Below are positions 1 through 9,966 of a stretch of DNA of 64,000 nucleotides, piece after piece. Below the pieces are notes generated by a model. It ran no database searches, had not been told where the DNA came from, and saw only the letters and a list, made by a program, of their open reading frames with translations. Position numbers and translations under genes: made by a program. This DNA is from Tetragonia tetragonoides (Eukaryota > Streptophyta > Magnoliopsida > Caryophyllales > Aizoaceae). Position 1 is the first letter of the stretch. The number at the start of each line of letters is the position of its first letter. The DNA lies in the NCBI GenBank assembly GCA_038025085.1, contig CM076154.1:34700501-34764500 (forward strand), read 5' to 3'.

Positions 1-99
1 AAAACGTGTTGCGTGGATATAGACGAGCTCAACTTGAACGTGATAATCTAGACGTTATCAATGCTTTGATTGGAAGATGGGATACAACTTGGTAGATAT

Positions 100-218
100 A
101 AAATCTTTCGAATGATGTTTGATTGTTTATTAAACATTATAATGAAGTTTGAGTCTTGCACATTTACAAAGAAGCAAATCAGGTAGCAGTAGGATTATTA
201 AAGGAAGGGCAACAATAA
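100..218 (+). pseudogene. LINE RNase H tail remnant
   Basis: A short frame from about 156 to 218 reads LHIYKEANQVAVGLLKEG and then stops. This is the C-terminal signature of the RNase H (RVT_3) domain of plant L1-type LINEs, where a His-x-Tyr-x-Glu-Ala-Asn motif precedes Ala-Asp. The usual Asp after Val-Ala is Val here, and a stop lies just upstream in the same frame, so this is a decayed fragment. The left part is cut by the window edge or too degraded to read. Confidence 0.45.
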
Positions 219-1886
219 ACAAGTTCATTTGATATATCTCGTGAAAAATCTTATCTTAGAAATTTATTTTAGATCATTCTATAATATTTTATAAAACTAA
301 TTTATAAATCAAAAATTAAATAATCTTTGTAGAAATTATTGAACCAAATAACAAGAAAAGTAGTAGAATACAGGTGATTCCATTTGTGTTAATCCATTTT
401 ATGACTTAACCAAACAACTTACAAAAGTAATTATGATAATCGTTACCATTTTCCCTCTTTATGTTCCGTTCCATTTCCTTTTTGAGATTTGAACCAAATC
501 ACCTTAAGTGTGTTCAAAGTTGAATTGAACACCACTTAATGAATATGAACTGAAAAAACTAAACACGATTAAATAAATCAAAACTAAACCACACTAAAAT
601 TATTGGATAAACTCGAAAGAACAAACTCCGCATTTTCACCGGTGAACTAAATTGAACTAAACTGCTAGCCGTGTAAGACCTTGTACTCTGCAATGAAATG
701 CCGAGGTTTGAAGATCTCACCAGATAGGGTGAGGTATGAAGTAACTCGACCGAAGGGAGAGGGTCGTAGAGTGCGACTGTTAGGGAGCAAGGATGCAAGC
801 CTGCGACCGAAGGGAGAGGCTCGTAGAGTGCGACCGATAGGGAGCAAGGATGCAAGCCTGCGACCGACAGAAAGTGATTATTCTTTGATCTCGACCTGAG
901 GTACGAAGTACGGACTTGGCTGATGCGATAGCATCAGGAAGGTTTAGAGTTATTTCTAGTTCACCCGCTAGGGTAAGGTGTCAGGAGGGGGGCATGGGTT
1001 TTTAGTTGGTCTATTAATAGAAGTCAATCGTTTTTTTCAGATGCGGGACGGTGAAAAACAAAATGAGGCGAATAACAGAATAGAATGTGAGACAAAATAA
1101 AATATATAATAAAATGCAATACGGAACGAAATAGTGTGGGATTAAATGAAAAACAACATGAAAATGATCAAAAGAACACGTCTAAATAGAAAAGAACGCA
1201 CCATTAAAACCCTAGAGCTCCACATAAAGTTTAAGAAAAAGAAAATGCCAACGATAGAGGAATAGTGAAAAGTATAAAACTAGTGCAACATTAGCACATT
1301 TTTGATACCTTTTGACGAGGATATGATATGGTGCTGACTTTATTTGTCGGAGTCCAATCAGCAATGGGCAGAACTAAGCAATAAGCATCTAGTTTAAACT
1401 TTAAAGCCGCAAAAGTTAACTAATTTTTTTGACTCACTCCACTTATTTGACTTCTTATCACACCTCGTATTTGCTTATGTTGTTATCTCCACCTATCACA
1501 ACATGGGCAATAACCTTAAACCAAGTGGATAATCCAATTTACATATATTAATAATATTCAAGCAACAAAAGTAAACTTGTTTTATGATCAATTATAATTA
1601 GATTATAGCCATGTGCCATAAGGCACAAGGGAGCCTTCTCCGACATCCAAACGTGGTGGAGAAACATTAGGGTTGGCTTAAGAATCATTTACATCAAATT
1701 TGACGCATATGTTTCTTCTCTTTTATGTTTTAACTTTCTTTATGGAGTATATATATGTACATTGATTTTTCTTTTTAGGCCAACTAATTTAAACTTGAAT
1801 TTGTGATTCTTAAGTTTATTAGTTTCAAGACAATTTCTACAAGTTTTGTAGTATATAGTGGAAGCACATTAATGTATTCTTTTCAG
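219..1886. other. AT-rich intergenic DNA with degraded repeats
   Basis: No gene is supported here. Open frames around 559-900 come from a tandem repeat. An inverted, decayed relative of the GTTCC-rich Harbinger-like MITE is visible at about 1036-1140: it shares the block TGTGAGACAAAAT and a GCGGGAC end with the reverse complement of the 22.4-kb copy. Confidence 0.5.
747..870. repeat. 57-bp tandem repeat, two copies plus a partial
   Basis: Units at 747-803 and 804-860 both start CGACCGAAGGGAGAGG and end GCAAGGATGCAAGCCTG. A 10-base partial third copy follows. The units are unusually GC-rich for this neighbourhood, so this may be a fragment of an LTR or another element. The small open frames on both strands are by-products of the repeat. 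Confidence 0.75.
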
Positions 1887-2457
1887 TAGGGATAGTAATG
1901 GGACAGGACGGGGATGGATATAGGTATATCCATATTCATACCCACCCGACTACAGTCAATCAACCACTCGCCTCATCCTCACCATGGGTATGATTCTTAA
2001 AACCATTCCTGCCGAAGTGGGTATGCGACGAGAACCACACCCACCAAATCTAACGCGTATTCATACCCACCTAATACCCGCCCCAAACCCACCTGGAACC
2101 TGCCTTAAATCCACATGATACCTGCATAAAGCAATTATAATATATTTAACAAACAAACCCAATAAACGTGCAAATTGTGTTGTTATTACAAACAACTGAA
2201 CTATGATACATTTGAGCAAATTGTGTCAATACATTATTTATTATTTAGAATTTTTACACTTTTTATGTTCAGATTAGTATAATGAGGCGGGTATCCAATT
2301 GGGAAACAATACAAACCATATCCACCCCATTCCCACGGCGGTTTTACTTTTTCAAAATTATCTCCGCCCCATCCCCACCTGACACTCCCTCATCCCCACT
2401 CCAACTTAGACGAATGCGGGGTAGAATCCACCTATACCCACCCTACTACCATCCCTA
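1887..2457. mobile_element. hAT-type non-autonomous transposon
   Basis: The element starts TAGGGATAGTAATGGGAC and ends CTACCATCCCTA, giving imperfect terminal inverted repeats. It is flanked by 8-bp target duplications CTTTTCAG (1879-1886) and CTTTTCAA (2458-2465), one mismatch apart. Eight-bp duplications and TAGGG(N)TGG-type ends are typical of hAT elements. Subterminal sequence is rich in GGGTGGG/CCCACCC-type tracts. No transposase is present; the 65-residue frame inside is spurious. Confidence 0.75.
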
Positions 2458-2995
2458 CTTTTCAATGGCGAAACCATAAGTTTTTAGACGGAGATGTAGT
2501 ATTTTAGTAATTTGCATATAGTTATGTAACTTTGTATGGTTTTTCCAAAATTATAGCATTTTCCACAAAGAAAATTCCATAAATGGTAGGTCAACCACCC
2601 AACCATATTCTACGTTCGTTATTGGAGTAGGTCTTATATAAGAGTGTCGAACAATTCAAATTAACCTTTTTCATTCAAAATCTAATTGCTTTCTCAAAAG
2701 TAATACATTTTATCTAAAAATTAACATTTTTTTTTCCACGGTCAAAAACGTTTAGAGTGAAGAAACACTTTTGTTTTTGTTAGAAAGTAAGAGTAATACT
2801 TCTTGCTCAAATTGTAATGGTCATCTCATGCTGAGACCATCTCGTATCAAAATTTTGTCATGAGTAAGAGTAACCCAACGACTGATAGTTAAATTTGTGG
2901 ATGAATTGATGCATATCCCTTGCCCTTTATATGTGTTTTTGGCTCAAATTGTTCATGTGACTTGTATGTATCAATAATGTCTGAGGTCAGTGTTA

Positions 2996-3236
2996 GGCTG
3001 CGTTTGTTAGGGTTGAAATTTTTAGAATTGAACTGAACTAAATTCAATATTACTAAACTAGACACTATTGAACTGAATTGGACACAACTGAACTGAATTG
3101 AACACAACTTGATATATGAGACAAAAATCATGTTTCTGAACTCAACTGAACTGAACTGAACTGAACATCATTTAACTGAATTTGAAATCACTGAATTGAC
3201 ACCTGAACTGAACGTGTAAACTCTAATAAACGCACC
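2996..3236. mobile_element. GAACT-rich MITE, PIF/Harbinger-like
   Basis: Inverted ends GGCTGCGTTTGTTAGGGTT and (reverse complement of the right end) GGTGCGTTTATTAGAGTT bound a 241-bp element filled with repeats of AACTGAACTGAA. The flanking 3-bp sequences are TTA (left) and TTC (right), a near match to the TTA/TAA duplication of PIF/Harbinger elements. It is non-coding. Confidence 0.6.
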
Positions 3237-3328
3237 TTCGCTTAATGCCAATAGCTATTATAGTGTGTTGTTTTTCATTGAACTAGATTGAACTATTAGT
3301 GTTAGACTATCAGGTAACTAGATTAGAG

Positions 3329-3447
3329 GGTGTTCTTTTCTACCGAATTAAACTGATTTAAACAATAATATTACTTAAATAAGCTTAATTTAATTGAACT
3401 GAACCGAGTCATACTTGAACTGAACCATGGTAAGCAAAAAAAACACA
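3329..3447. repeat. Short GAACT-rich MITE relative
   Basis: About 120 bp with approximate inverted ends (GGGTGTTCTTTTCTACC at left, GGTAAGCAAAAAAAACAC at right) and an internal AATTGAACTGAACC tract. It resembles the neighbouring GAACT-rich elements. Exact ends are uncertain. Confidence 0.4.
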
Positions 3448-3924
3448 TCTATGGACATCATGTTTGATTTCATCATCAACTGATTAAGCATGGGAAAAGT
3501 TGGTTCATTCGAATATTTATATGCTCAAGTGTATTGTGGAAAAATGAAAATCCGCCAAAATGTCATGAGATTTGTTTTCCGATGTATGTTGACCACAGTA
3601 ATATTTTATTTTTTCATAAGAGCATCAAAATAAACTACCACCAGCCCAACTGCAACAACACACACTTTCATAACTGCAACAATTCAACGAACTGCTCTTT
3701 TATTTGCTGCTGCTTTTTTTTTGTTTTTATCTTTCGTGTGTGTGGAAAGTCAGTGAGCCAAAGGATAAACAAAAAAGGAAGCAAGGAATCCGGTAGTTAG
3801 TATGACGTATAGAATTTTCTCACATTCTCTGTTATGTGTATTATTCTTCTTTTAGAAAAGACATAAAACTAACACAAATATTCATATAAGAGTCTTACCA
3901 CGCGCGTAACATTTTGAAGTGAAA
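3448..3924. other. Non-coding spacer
   Basis: No convincing gene. An open frame at 3534-3800 translates to a low-complexity, Asn/Cys/Phe-rich stretch without recognisable domain or codon bias. Confidence 0.4.
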
Positions 3925-4142
3925 GTGACTAAATTGAACTTAAATGAAAAAATTTCAACATCACTGAATTGAAATGAACAATTGAACTGAACTAAGCCTC
4001 ACTGAACTGAATTGAGCACCACTGAACTGAAATGAATACTACTTAATATGTCAGATAAAAAATATGTTTCTGATGTACATCACTTAACTGAACTGAATAT
4101 AACTGAACTAAAATGAACGTCACTGAACTGAACTGAATATAT
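3925..4142. repeat. Second copy of the GAACT-rich MITE family
   Basis: Tracts of CACTGAACTGAA and the block GATAAAAAATATGTTTCTGA match the element at 2996-3236 (GACAAAAATCATGTTTCTGA) in the same orientation. The terminal repeats are not clear, so this may be a decayed copy. Confidence 0.5.
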
Positions 4143-4144
4143 AG

Positions 4145-4393
4145 ATGTCTTGATAGGATAACATAGCATTAACGTTTTGAGTTTGAATAGAAAAAATGTT
4201 GTATTATTCCATTAATAGTAGAATACTTTTAAGTTCTTAACACAAGCTATGAGGTAATTAACCGATGTCTTGATATGGTACTCTAACAATTAATATAACA
4301 ATAATGTTTTGAGTTCGAATACAAAACACGTTTTGTGATTCCAATGATAGTTGAATACGGAGTATTTTAAGATTTTAACATAAGCTATGAGTT
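4145..4393. repeat. Imperfect tandem duplication, about 120-130 bp units
   Basis: Two successive units begin GATGTCTTGATA (4146 and 4264) and both contain CGTTTTGAGTTTGAAT or TGTTTTGAGTTCGAAT, a poly-A/T stretch, AGTTGAATAC-like sequence and end with AAGCTATGAG. The copies differ by small indels. No coding potential was seen. Confidence 0.65.
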
Positions 4394-6000
4394 CTAGAGT
4401 GGCATTGTTTCACACTACTTCAAATACTATTGCAAGATCTATTGATGATTTGCAATAATATTTACTGCAAGATCTATGAAGTTTCTGAGGTACTCTCTGA
4501 TTCATTCGAGCTATCTTATTAGTTTTCTTTTATCGCAATTCTCAAATAATTGATTTGTTCATATCTTAAGGCCATGTTTCTAACATTGGAAAGCTCTCAG
4601 CAAAGTCTATTGAGAATAGTCACCAACAATTGTTAGTATTTGCATGTACAATGGTAAGGCAAGCTAGATATAAGTTGATTCTATGAAAAAACAAACTCAA
4701 GCCAAAAGGTTAAGCCGATGGTGGTAGCCCAAGCAGTGTTATATTATTTAATGCGCTTACTCGTATAAGAATGTTCATTGGACTTGAAGTGTCGATGATA
4801 TACATACCCTCCTGAACAATATATTGAAATATTCAATTTCTGGAATGAGGACTTTCAAGATTCAAATTCAGGACCTCTTGATCACCTACAGTTCAGATAC
4901 CATGTGAAGAAACAACTGAACCAAAAAGTTTAAACTACTAGTTAGAGACAGAATGGACTGAGAAATGCATAGGGGACTTTTCGTGAAGATTTCATCGATT
5001 TATATACGTTGATACTCCTAGTCCTCTCACATTTCCCCAAATAAAATGAATAACTTCCTCATTGTTGCATTGTATTGTGAATAGGGAGGGGGACTTTTCT
5101 TGCATTTCCTTTAAGGAAATTTCTAATTGTATTTATACTTTTCCTATCCCTTTTGATAATAGGATTGACTTCAAAAATAGTTCCTATGTGTCTACCAATA
5201 AATTTGGACTCTTTGAAGCTTATAAGACTTCATCACAATTTCCATCTTAACGGGTTTTGATGTTCTTACTTATACTTTTTTTTTTGATAATTATGTTCTT
5301 ACTTATACTAAATGGGTTTTGAAACATAGAGTCCCTCATATTTTCATCTTTTTTTTTATTATCCAACCTTCATTTTCTAACAACTGTTTCATATTATTTA
5401 TTTTGCAAAGTGAAATAATAATAAACTAAACTAAAAGATTATATCAGAGAGAAACATAATATACTGTACTTGTTTAGTAAGGATCCTCTGATCCACTTTA
5501 TGTGTCATCGATCTTTAATCTCACTCCCTTATATATTTGACACATCATTAAATTTTTAGAAAAAAATTATTTTAAAATTGCTTGGGGTGAATGACAAAAT
5601 TTCAATCGGTCATCAGAAAGTAGTTTGGAATAGGGAGTGGTACATAAGATCGAAATCGGTACTTGTCTATACAACATACCTTAGCTAGGCAGACGATCAT
5701 GAACATGTATCGGGCGGTTTGTTGTGCCCTAATTCTCTAATTCATCATCATTGTCAATTAACTCATGAATTTGTCTTCTAACGCACATACCTACCATGTG
5801 ACCAGTAACATGAGATCTAGTAGCAACATTGTAAAAAGATCACCAGATTCGATGGTCATTGTTCTATAGCTACCTTTTATAGGACAAGAATCTGAAGGAC
5901 ACAAATATATTATACATAATTGTCCAAACAAAACTTACTATGATTGTTAAATGACAATTGACATATTCTATACATTAACAAAAAAAGGTTATCTTCAAAA
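4394..6000. other. Intergenic stretch upstream of the CLE gene
   Basis: AT-rich sequence without a supportable gene or a clear transposon boundary. The frame at 5062-5250 lacks an ATG context or domain I can recognise. The last few hundred bases are presumably promoter for the CLE gene. Confidence 0.4.
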
Positions 6001-6004
6001 CCCT

Positions 6005-6012
6005 TATATATA
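6005..6012 (+). promoter_or_regulatory. TATA box of the CLE gene
   Basis: TATATATA in the context CCCTTATATATACACCC lies 86-93 bases upstream of the ATG at 6098. This would place transcription start near 6040 and give a leader of roughly 60 bases, which suits a small intronless peptide gene. Confidence 0.65.
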
Positions 6013-6097
6013 CACCCTCTTGAGCCTATATCTCCATCAAGCAAATCATCTTTCTCTCTAGCCTAATTTGTTTCATACTAATTTCTCTTTTACATAC

Positions 6098-6373
6098 ATG
6101 GCTATATCCATTTCCTCAAAAGTGCTCGTAATCGTGTATGTCATGCTAATAATTTGTCCATCCTTCTTCATAAACAGCCATGCACGTATTCTTCGCCACA
6201 ATAAGGGTAATCATCAAATTGATAGCAACCGTCTTCTTCATGAGCTTGGCTTCCATGATGTGCTTAAATATCAACAACAACACGCGGTGTCGATCAACGA
6301 CATCGGTTCGGAAAGGGTCTCTCCTGGAGGACCCGAGTCGCATCACCACACCGACCCTCCAACGTTGCACTAG
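6098..6373 (+). CDS. CLE5/CLE6-type CLAVATA3/ESR-related peptide precursor
   Basis: A 91-residue prepropeptide. Residues 1-28 are a hydrophobic secretion signal ending near SHA, followed by ARILR, then LLHELGF at 46-52 and the CLE motif RVSPGGPESHHH at 73-84. Arabidopsis CLE5/CLE6 precursors have the same layout: a signal peptide, ARILR, LLHELGF and a final RVSPGGPDPQHH. The family is cleaved to a 12-13 residue secreted ligand (with hydroxyproline at positions 4 and 7) that binds CLV1/BAM-type receptor kinases; CLE1-7 genes act in root and nutrient signalling. Two features are odd: motif positions 8-9 are Glu-Ser instead of Asp-Pro, and seven residues (TDPPTLH) follow the motif, which normally ends the protein. 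I chose the ATG at 6098; an upstream in-frame TTG at 6068 is not a plausible start. No intron is evident. Confidence 0.85.
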   Translation: MAISISSKVLVIVYVMLIICPSFFINSHARILRHNKGNHQIDSNRLLHELGFHDVLKYQQQHAVSINDIGSERVSPGGPESHHHTDPPTLH

Positions 6374-8881
6374 TGATGAAAAGGTTATAAAGAGTAATGA
6401 TTGGGGATTACTCGTATCAAAAAAAATAATGTAGCTACATATTTTTACTCTCCGGCCATTTTTTTTTAAGGTGTAGGAGAGAAAAATATGTAGCTACCTA
6501 AATATATATCCTGAGTTTCCCTATTCTACTCATGCAAACAAAGAGTGGTTTAAGTGGAGGGCTTAAAGTTGCGTTTGTGTCTCCATAATCCATATATCGT
6601 CTTCAAAATAGAGGGGTATGTATGTATTATGTAACTATCTACTGAAATTTTTGTTTTACTCTATATATATTATCCTTTTTCATGCATGGATATTATTCCA
6701 CTCTTACGGTAAAAGAGGGATGTGATATATAACCGAGTCATCAAGGTTATGACTCAGGGATTATAGTATTAAATTAACTTTGAAAAGTGTATTGTTTGAT
6801 CTTTATCTTCTTGTGTGCTTACTTTTTTAAAGTCCTTTTGCATGTGGATAAGCTAGGACTTCAATCCAATGAATTAAGATCTAAGGAAGTTGACCAAATG
6901 TGACTCGTTCAATTGTGTCTAAGGAATAAGGTTATGTCACAATTTCATGATTTTGATTTCTCATCCTCTTTGTATCTATTTTTTTTTCTTCCGATCTCTC
7001 TAAAATTCTTAAATGCACCTGAAAGTATATATGTATATGAATACTCAATCTATCCTTAAAATATCAAAGGCGCGCATGGTCGAAGGGGATTAGAACAAAT
7101 GTCGATAGGCAATGAAGAGTAGTCAACTAACTAATTGCTCTCAAGAGTAACCAAATATTCGCCGAGATAAGGTTGACTTGAAAGGTCAGGAGTAACATTT
7201 TTGTTCGATCTTTATAAGTGTACTTGCGTAGAAGTTGTTAGAGAAACGAATTATTCTACGAAACGCCACGTCACTACACCTCTGTTTAAATTCACTCCCC
7301 TAGATGAGTTGATAGAGAAGTAAGGGTGTAGGACAGAAAAGCAGACTAGTCGTGGTGCAGGTGGTCATCGGTGGCGATGACTAAGCGATGGGAGTGGTCG
7401 GGCATAATATAACAAAGAATAAGTGCACAAAAGAGAAATTATGACAAAGTGCAAATTGGATATTTCATTTTAAAACTCATCAGTACAAAAAGGCAAGAGG
7501 AAATGTCTTTCTGAAGAAAACGTCATCAAACCAGAAAATTTTTATTGGCAGTAATTTATCTGGTATTAACACCACAAAAGCAATGTTACCGTAGTACATG
7601 AAAATTTTTTAGGTACGTGTTTCAAAAAAAAAATCTATAAACGATATGTACTTTAACAAAAAAAGAAAAACTTGTATGTAAAAACTAGTTCTAAGAGAGG
7701 TTACCAGAATAAAATATTACAATTAGTAATTTGGTGTAATAATGAAAAAATGGCAAAATTCTGGCTTGTTTTTTGATTGTCTATTTGACCGACTGATTCA
7801 AACATTATTATACTTTAATTAAAATATTGTAGTCGAAAATCATTACATGTCCTTTATTGTTGACGATGTAAGAAAAATGTCAAATCTATTTTCATCAGGA
7901 GTCCAGTAAAAAAACCAATTTTGCTTATTTGATTTTTAGCTATGCTAGCGGATTCTATTTTATGACGAATGTGACGAATGATTTCTACTTACTTCACAAG
8001 TGGCGGGGTTGAATTCTCATATTCAAATTAATAAAATATGACTGTACTTTATTAAGTTATAGTATGTAAATGAAATTGGGAAGTATATCATTGTTGTTTA
8101 TTTTGTGTTGTCTCTAATTTGTTTTAAAGGAATTAGTTTCTCTCTCCAACTTCGAGGTTGGGAGTCCCATCTCATTCCCCTCAACTCTAACTTTGAGGCT
8201 AATATTTGTGTTGTAAACTTGTAAGGCCATAGGGTCATCCCCTTGCCTCTATATATTGAGCCTTTCAGACCGACTACCTTACCTAATAAAAAATAAAAAT
8301 AAAAGATAAGAAGAAATAGGGATGGCAATAATGTTGACCAATGTTGAACTGAATTTGATTCGTTCAGCTGGAAAAATCCTACGTAAATCTGATACAAATA
8401 ACTCCGAATTTGATGGACTTGAATCATAGGTAATATCTGACCTGAATATGACATGAGTTTGATTAATATTGCTACTTCATCATTTAATAAACAAAATTAG
8501 AATCATTTAAGGCATGTAGTGCACATTATAAAAATATCAAAAATAGTTTTTTTTCCGGTAAATTCGAATTTTCAGATATTAATATATAGTGTAAATTCAC
8601 TCAAACTCCTACTCAATTTGAAGAAAAAAACTCTTAACCAATACAAGAAAAGAAAGTTAGAATCCGAAATCAATAAAGTAAGTCAGAATCGAATTACAAA
8701 TTTCGAATAGTGGCAATCGAACTTGGACTCAAATGGATCCAACCCGTTGTCGAACTACTCTTCATCTACTAATTACATTCAAACACTCAAACTGAACATA
8801 ACATTCAAAATGCAGGAAAAAAACAATAATAATAAACTATATTCTTTGTGTGTCTTTTGTCTGGTAAGTAATTATGTATAA
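6374..8881. other. Intergenic stretch with little recognisable content
   Basis: No gene is supported. At about 8319 the sequence TAGGGATGGCAAT looks like the left end of an hAT-type element, but no matching right end or 8-bp duplication could be found, so it may be a truncated copy. Frames at 8098-8454 (minus) and 8519-8710 (plus) show no domain. Confidence 0.4.
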
Positions 8882-9569
8882 AGCCCTGTTTTTTATAGAG
8901 GTCTGCTAGTTGCAACCTCAGCCTTTGGTTGTAATTTGTAGCCTCGGCTCACAAGCTAACACCCTAAAATGGAAAGAGTGAACCCCAAAACCCTTAAAAA
9001 CTCAAAAAGAAAACCCTAAGATGGGAAGGGTGAACCTCAAAACTCCCCAAAAACTCAAAAAGAAAACCCTAAAATGGAAAAAGTGAACCCCAAAACCCCC
9101 AAAAACCCAAAAAGAAAACCCTAATATGAAAAGGGTGAATCCCAAAACCTCCAAAATAAAAAATAAAATTTTAAGATAGAAAGGATGAACCCCAAAACCC
9201 CCAAAACAACACCCTAAAATGGAAATAGTGAACCCCAAAAGAAAAGAAAAAATGAGAGAAAAGTGAATTTTGACACGTGTCGGCTTGTGGAAGTGAGGCT
9301 GCAATTTGCAGCCTCATGGTGAGGCTGCAGCTAGCATCATTCTTTTTTTTATTGTTTCCATGCTGCATTCCCTTTTGTTCCACTTTTCGTTTCAATCTGT
9401 TCCGTTCCATTCTGTTTCGCGCCGTTCCGTTCCGTTCCGTTCTGCATTCTATACTTCATTTTATCTCACATTTTCTTCAATTATCTGCGCCGCGCTGTTC
9501 CGTTCCATTCCAATTCGTTCTGTTCCGTTCCTCACCATCCCGCATCATTCCGTTGAAGAAAACAAGGCC
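8882..9569. mobile_element. PIF/Harbinger-like GTTCC-rich MITE carrying a nested element
   Basis: The left end AGCCCTGTT and right end AACAAGGCC are inverted repeats, and both sides carry the 3-bp duplication TAA (8879-8881 and 9570-9572), as PIF/Harbinger elements produce. The right half (9342-9569) aligns with the MITE at 22357-22558: both contain CATGCTGCATTCC, CTTCATTTTRTCTCACAT and CATTCCGTTGAAGA. The left part is split after about 15 bases by another terminal-inverted-repeat element (8898-9341). Frames through here are phase-open GTTCC repeats, not genes. Confidence 0.7.
8898..9341. mobile_element. Nested element with about 55-bp inverted ends and an internal minisatellite
   Basis: The left arm (GTCTGCTAGTTGCAACCTCA..., to CTCACAAG near 8957) pairs with the right arm (CTTGTGGAAGTGAGGCTGCA... 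to GCTAGCATCAT, near 9284-9340). Each arm itself repeats GCAGCCTCA-type blocks. The core (about 8967-9240) is made of roughly 55-bp units containing ACCCTAAAATGGAAA, GTGAACCCCAAAACCC and AAAAACTCAAAAAG. Flanks are T-rich (TTTTTTAT / TTTTTTTTAT), so a 9-10 bp Mutator-type duplication is possible but not certain. Confidence 0.6.
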
Positions 9570-9898
9570 TAACTCTCTTTATAAGGTAGCATCAAAGTGA
9601 GAACACCTTTATAGAAAACGCATCACCTTAAAGCCATCTCATACAAACTTTTGTAATGATAAAAAATATTCACAATATATATTATAAAGCCGCCCAAACA
9701 CCCTCTATAACCAAACATAACCTCCCATCCTCCATACCCAACTTAACTCTTTAACATTAAAAGTGTGTAAAGTCTACGTTCCTCTCTCCCTCCTCTGAAA
9801 GTCAAAGTCCTTATCATAAGCCAAATTACTAACATTTTCATTTATCCATTGCACAAAAAAAATTAGCACACTAAACTAAATTTCATATTTCCAGAACC

Positions 9899-9905
9899 TA
9901 TAAAT
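9899..9905 (+). promoter_or_regulatory. Putative TATA box of the PPR gene
   Basis: TATAAAT in the context AACCTATAAATGATGC lies 62-68 bases before the PPR start codon. Transcription would begin about 9930, leaving a short leader. Confidence 0.45.
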
Positions 9906-9966
9906 GATGCTCAAAACAAACAAGAACAAACAAACATTACAAATTAAATGATCCACTAAAACCGCC

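Noticed and set aside
9002..9304. Phe/Gly-rich 100-residue frame, minus strand
   Set aside because: Produced by the 55-bp minisatellite of a nested transposon; the periodicity is in the DNA.
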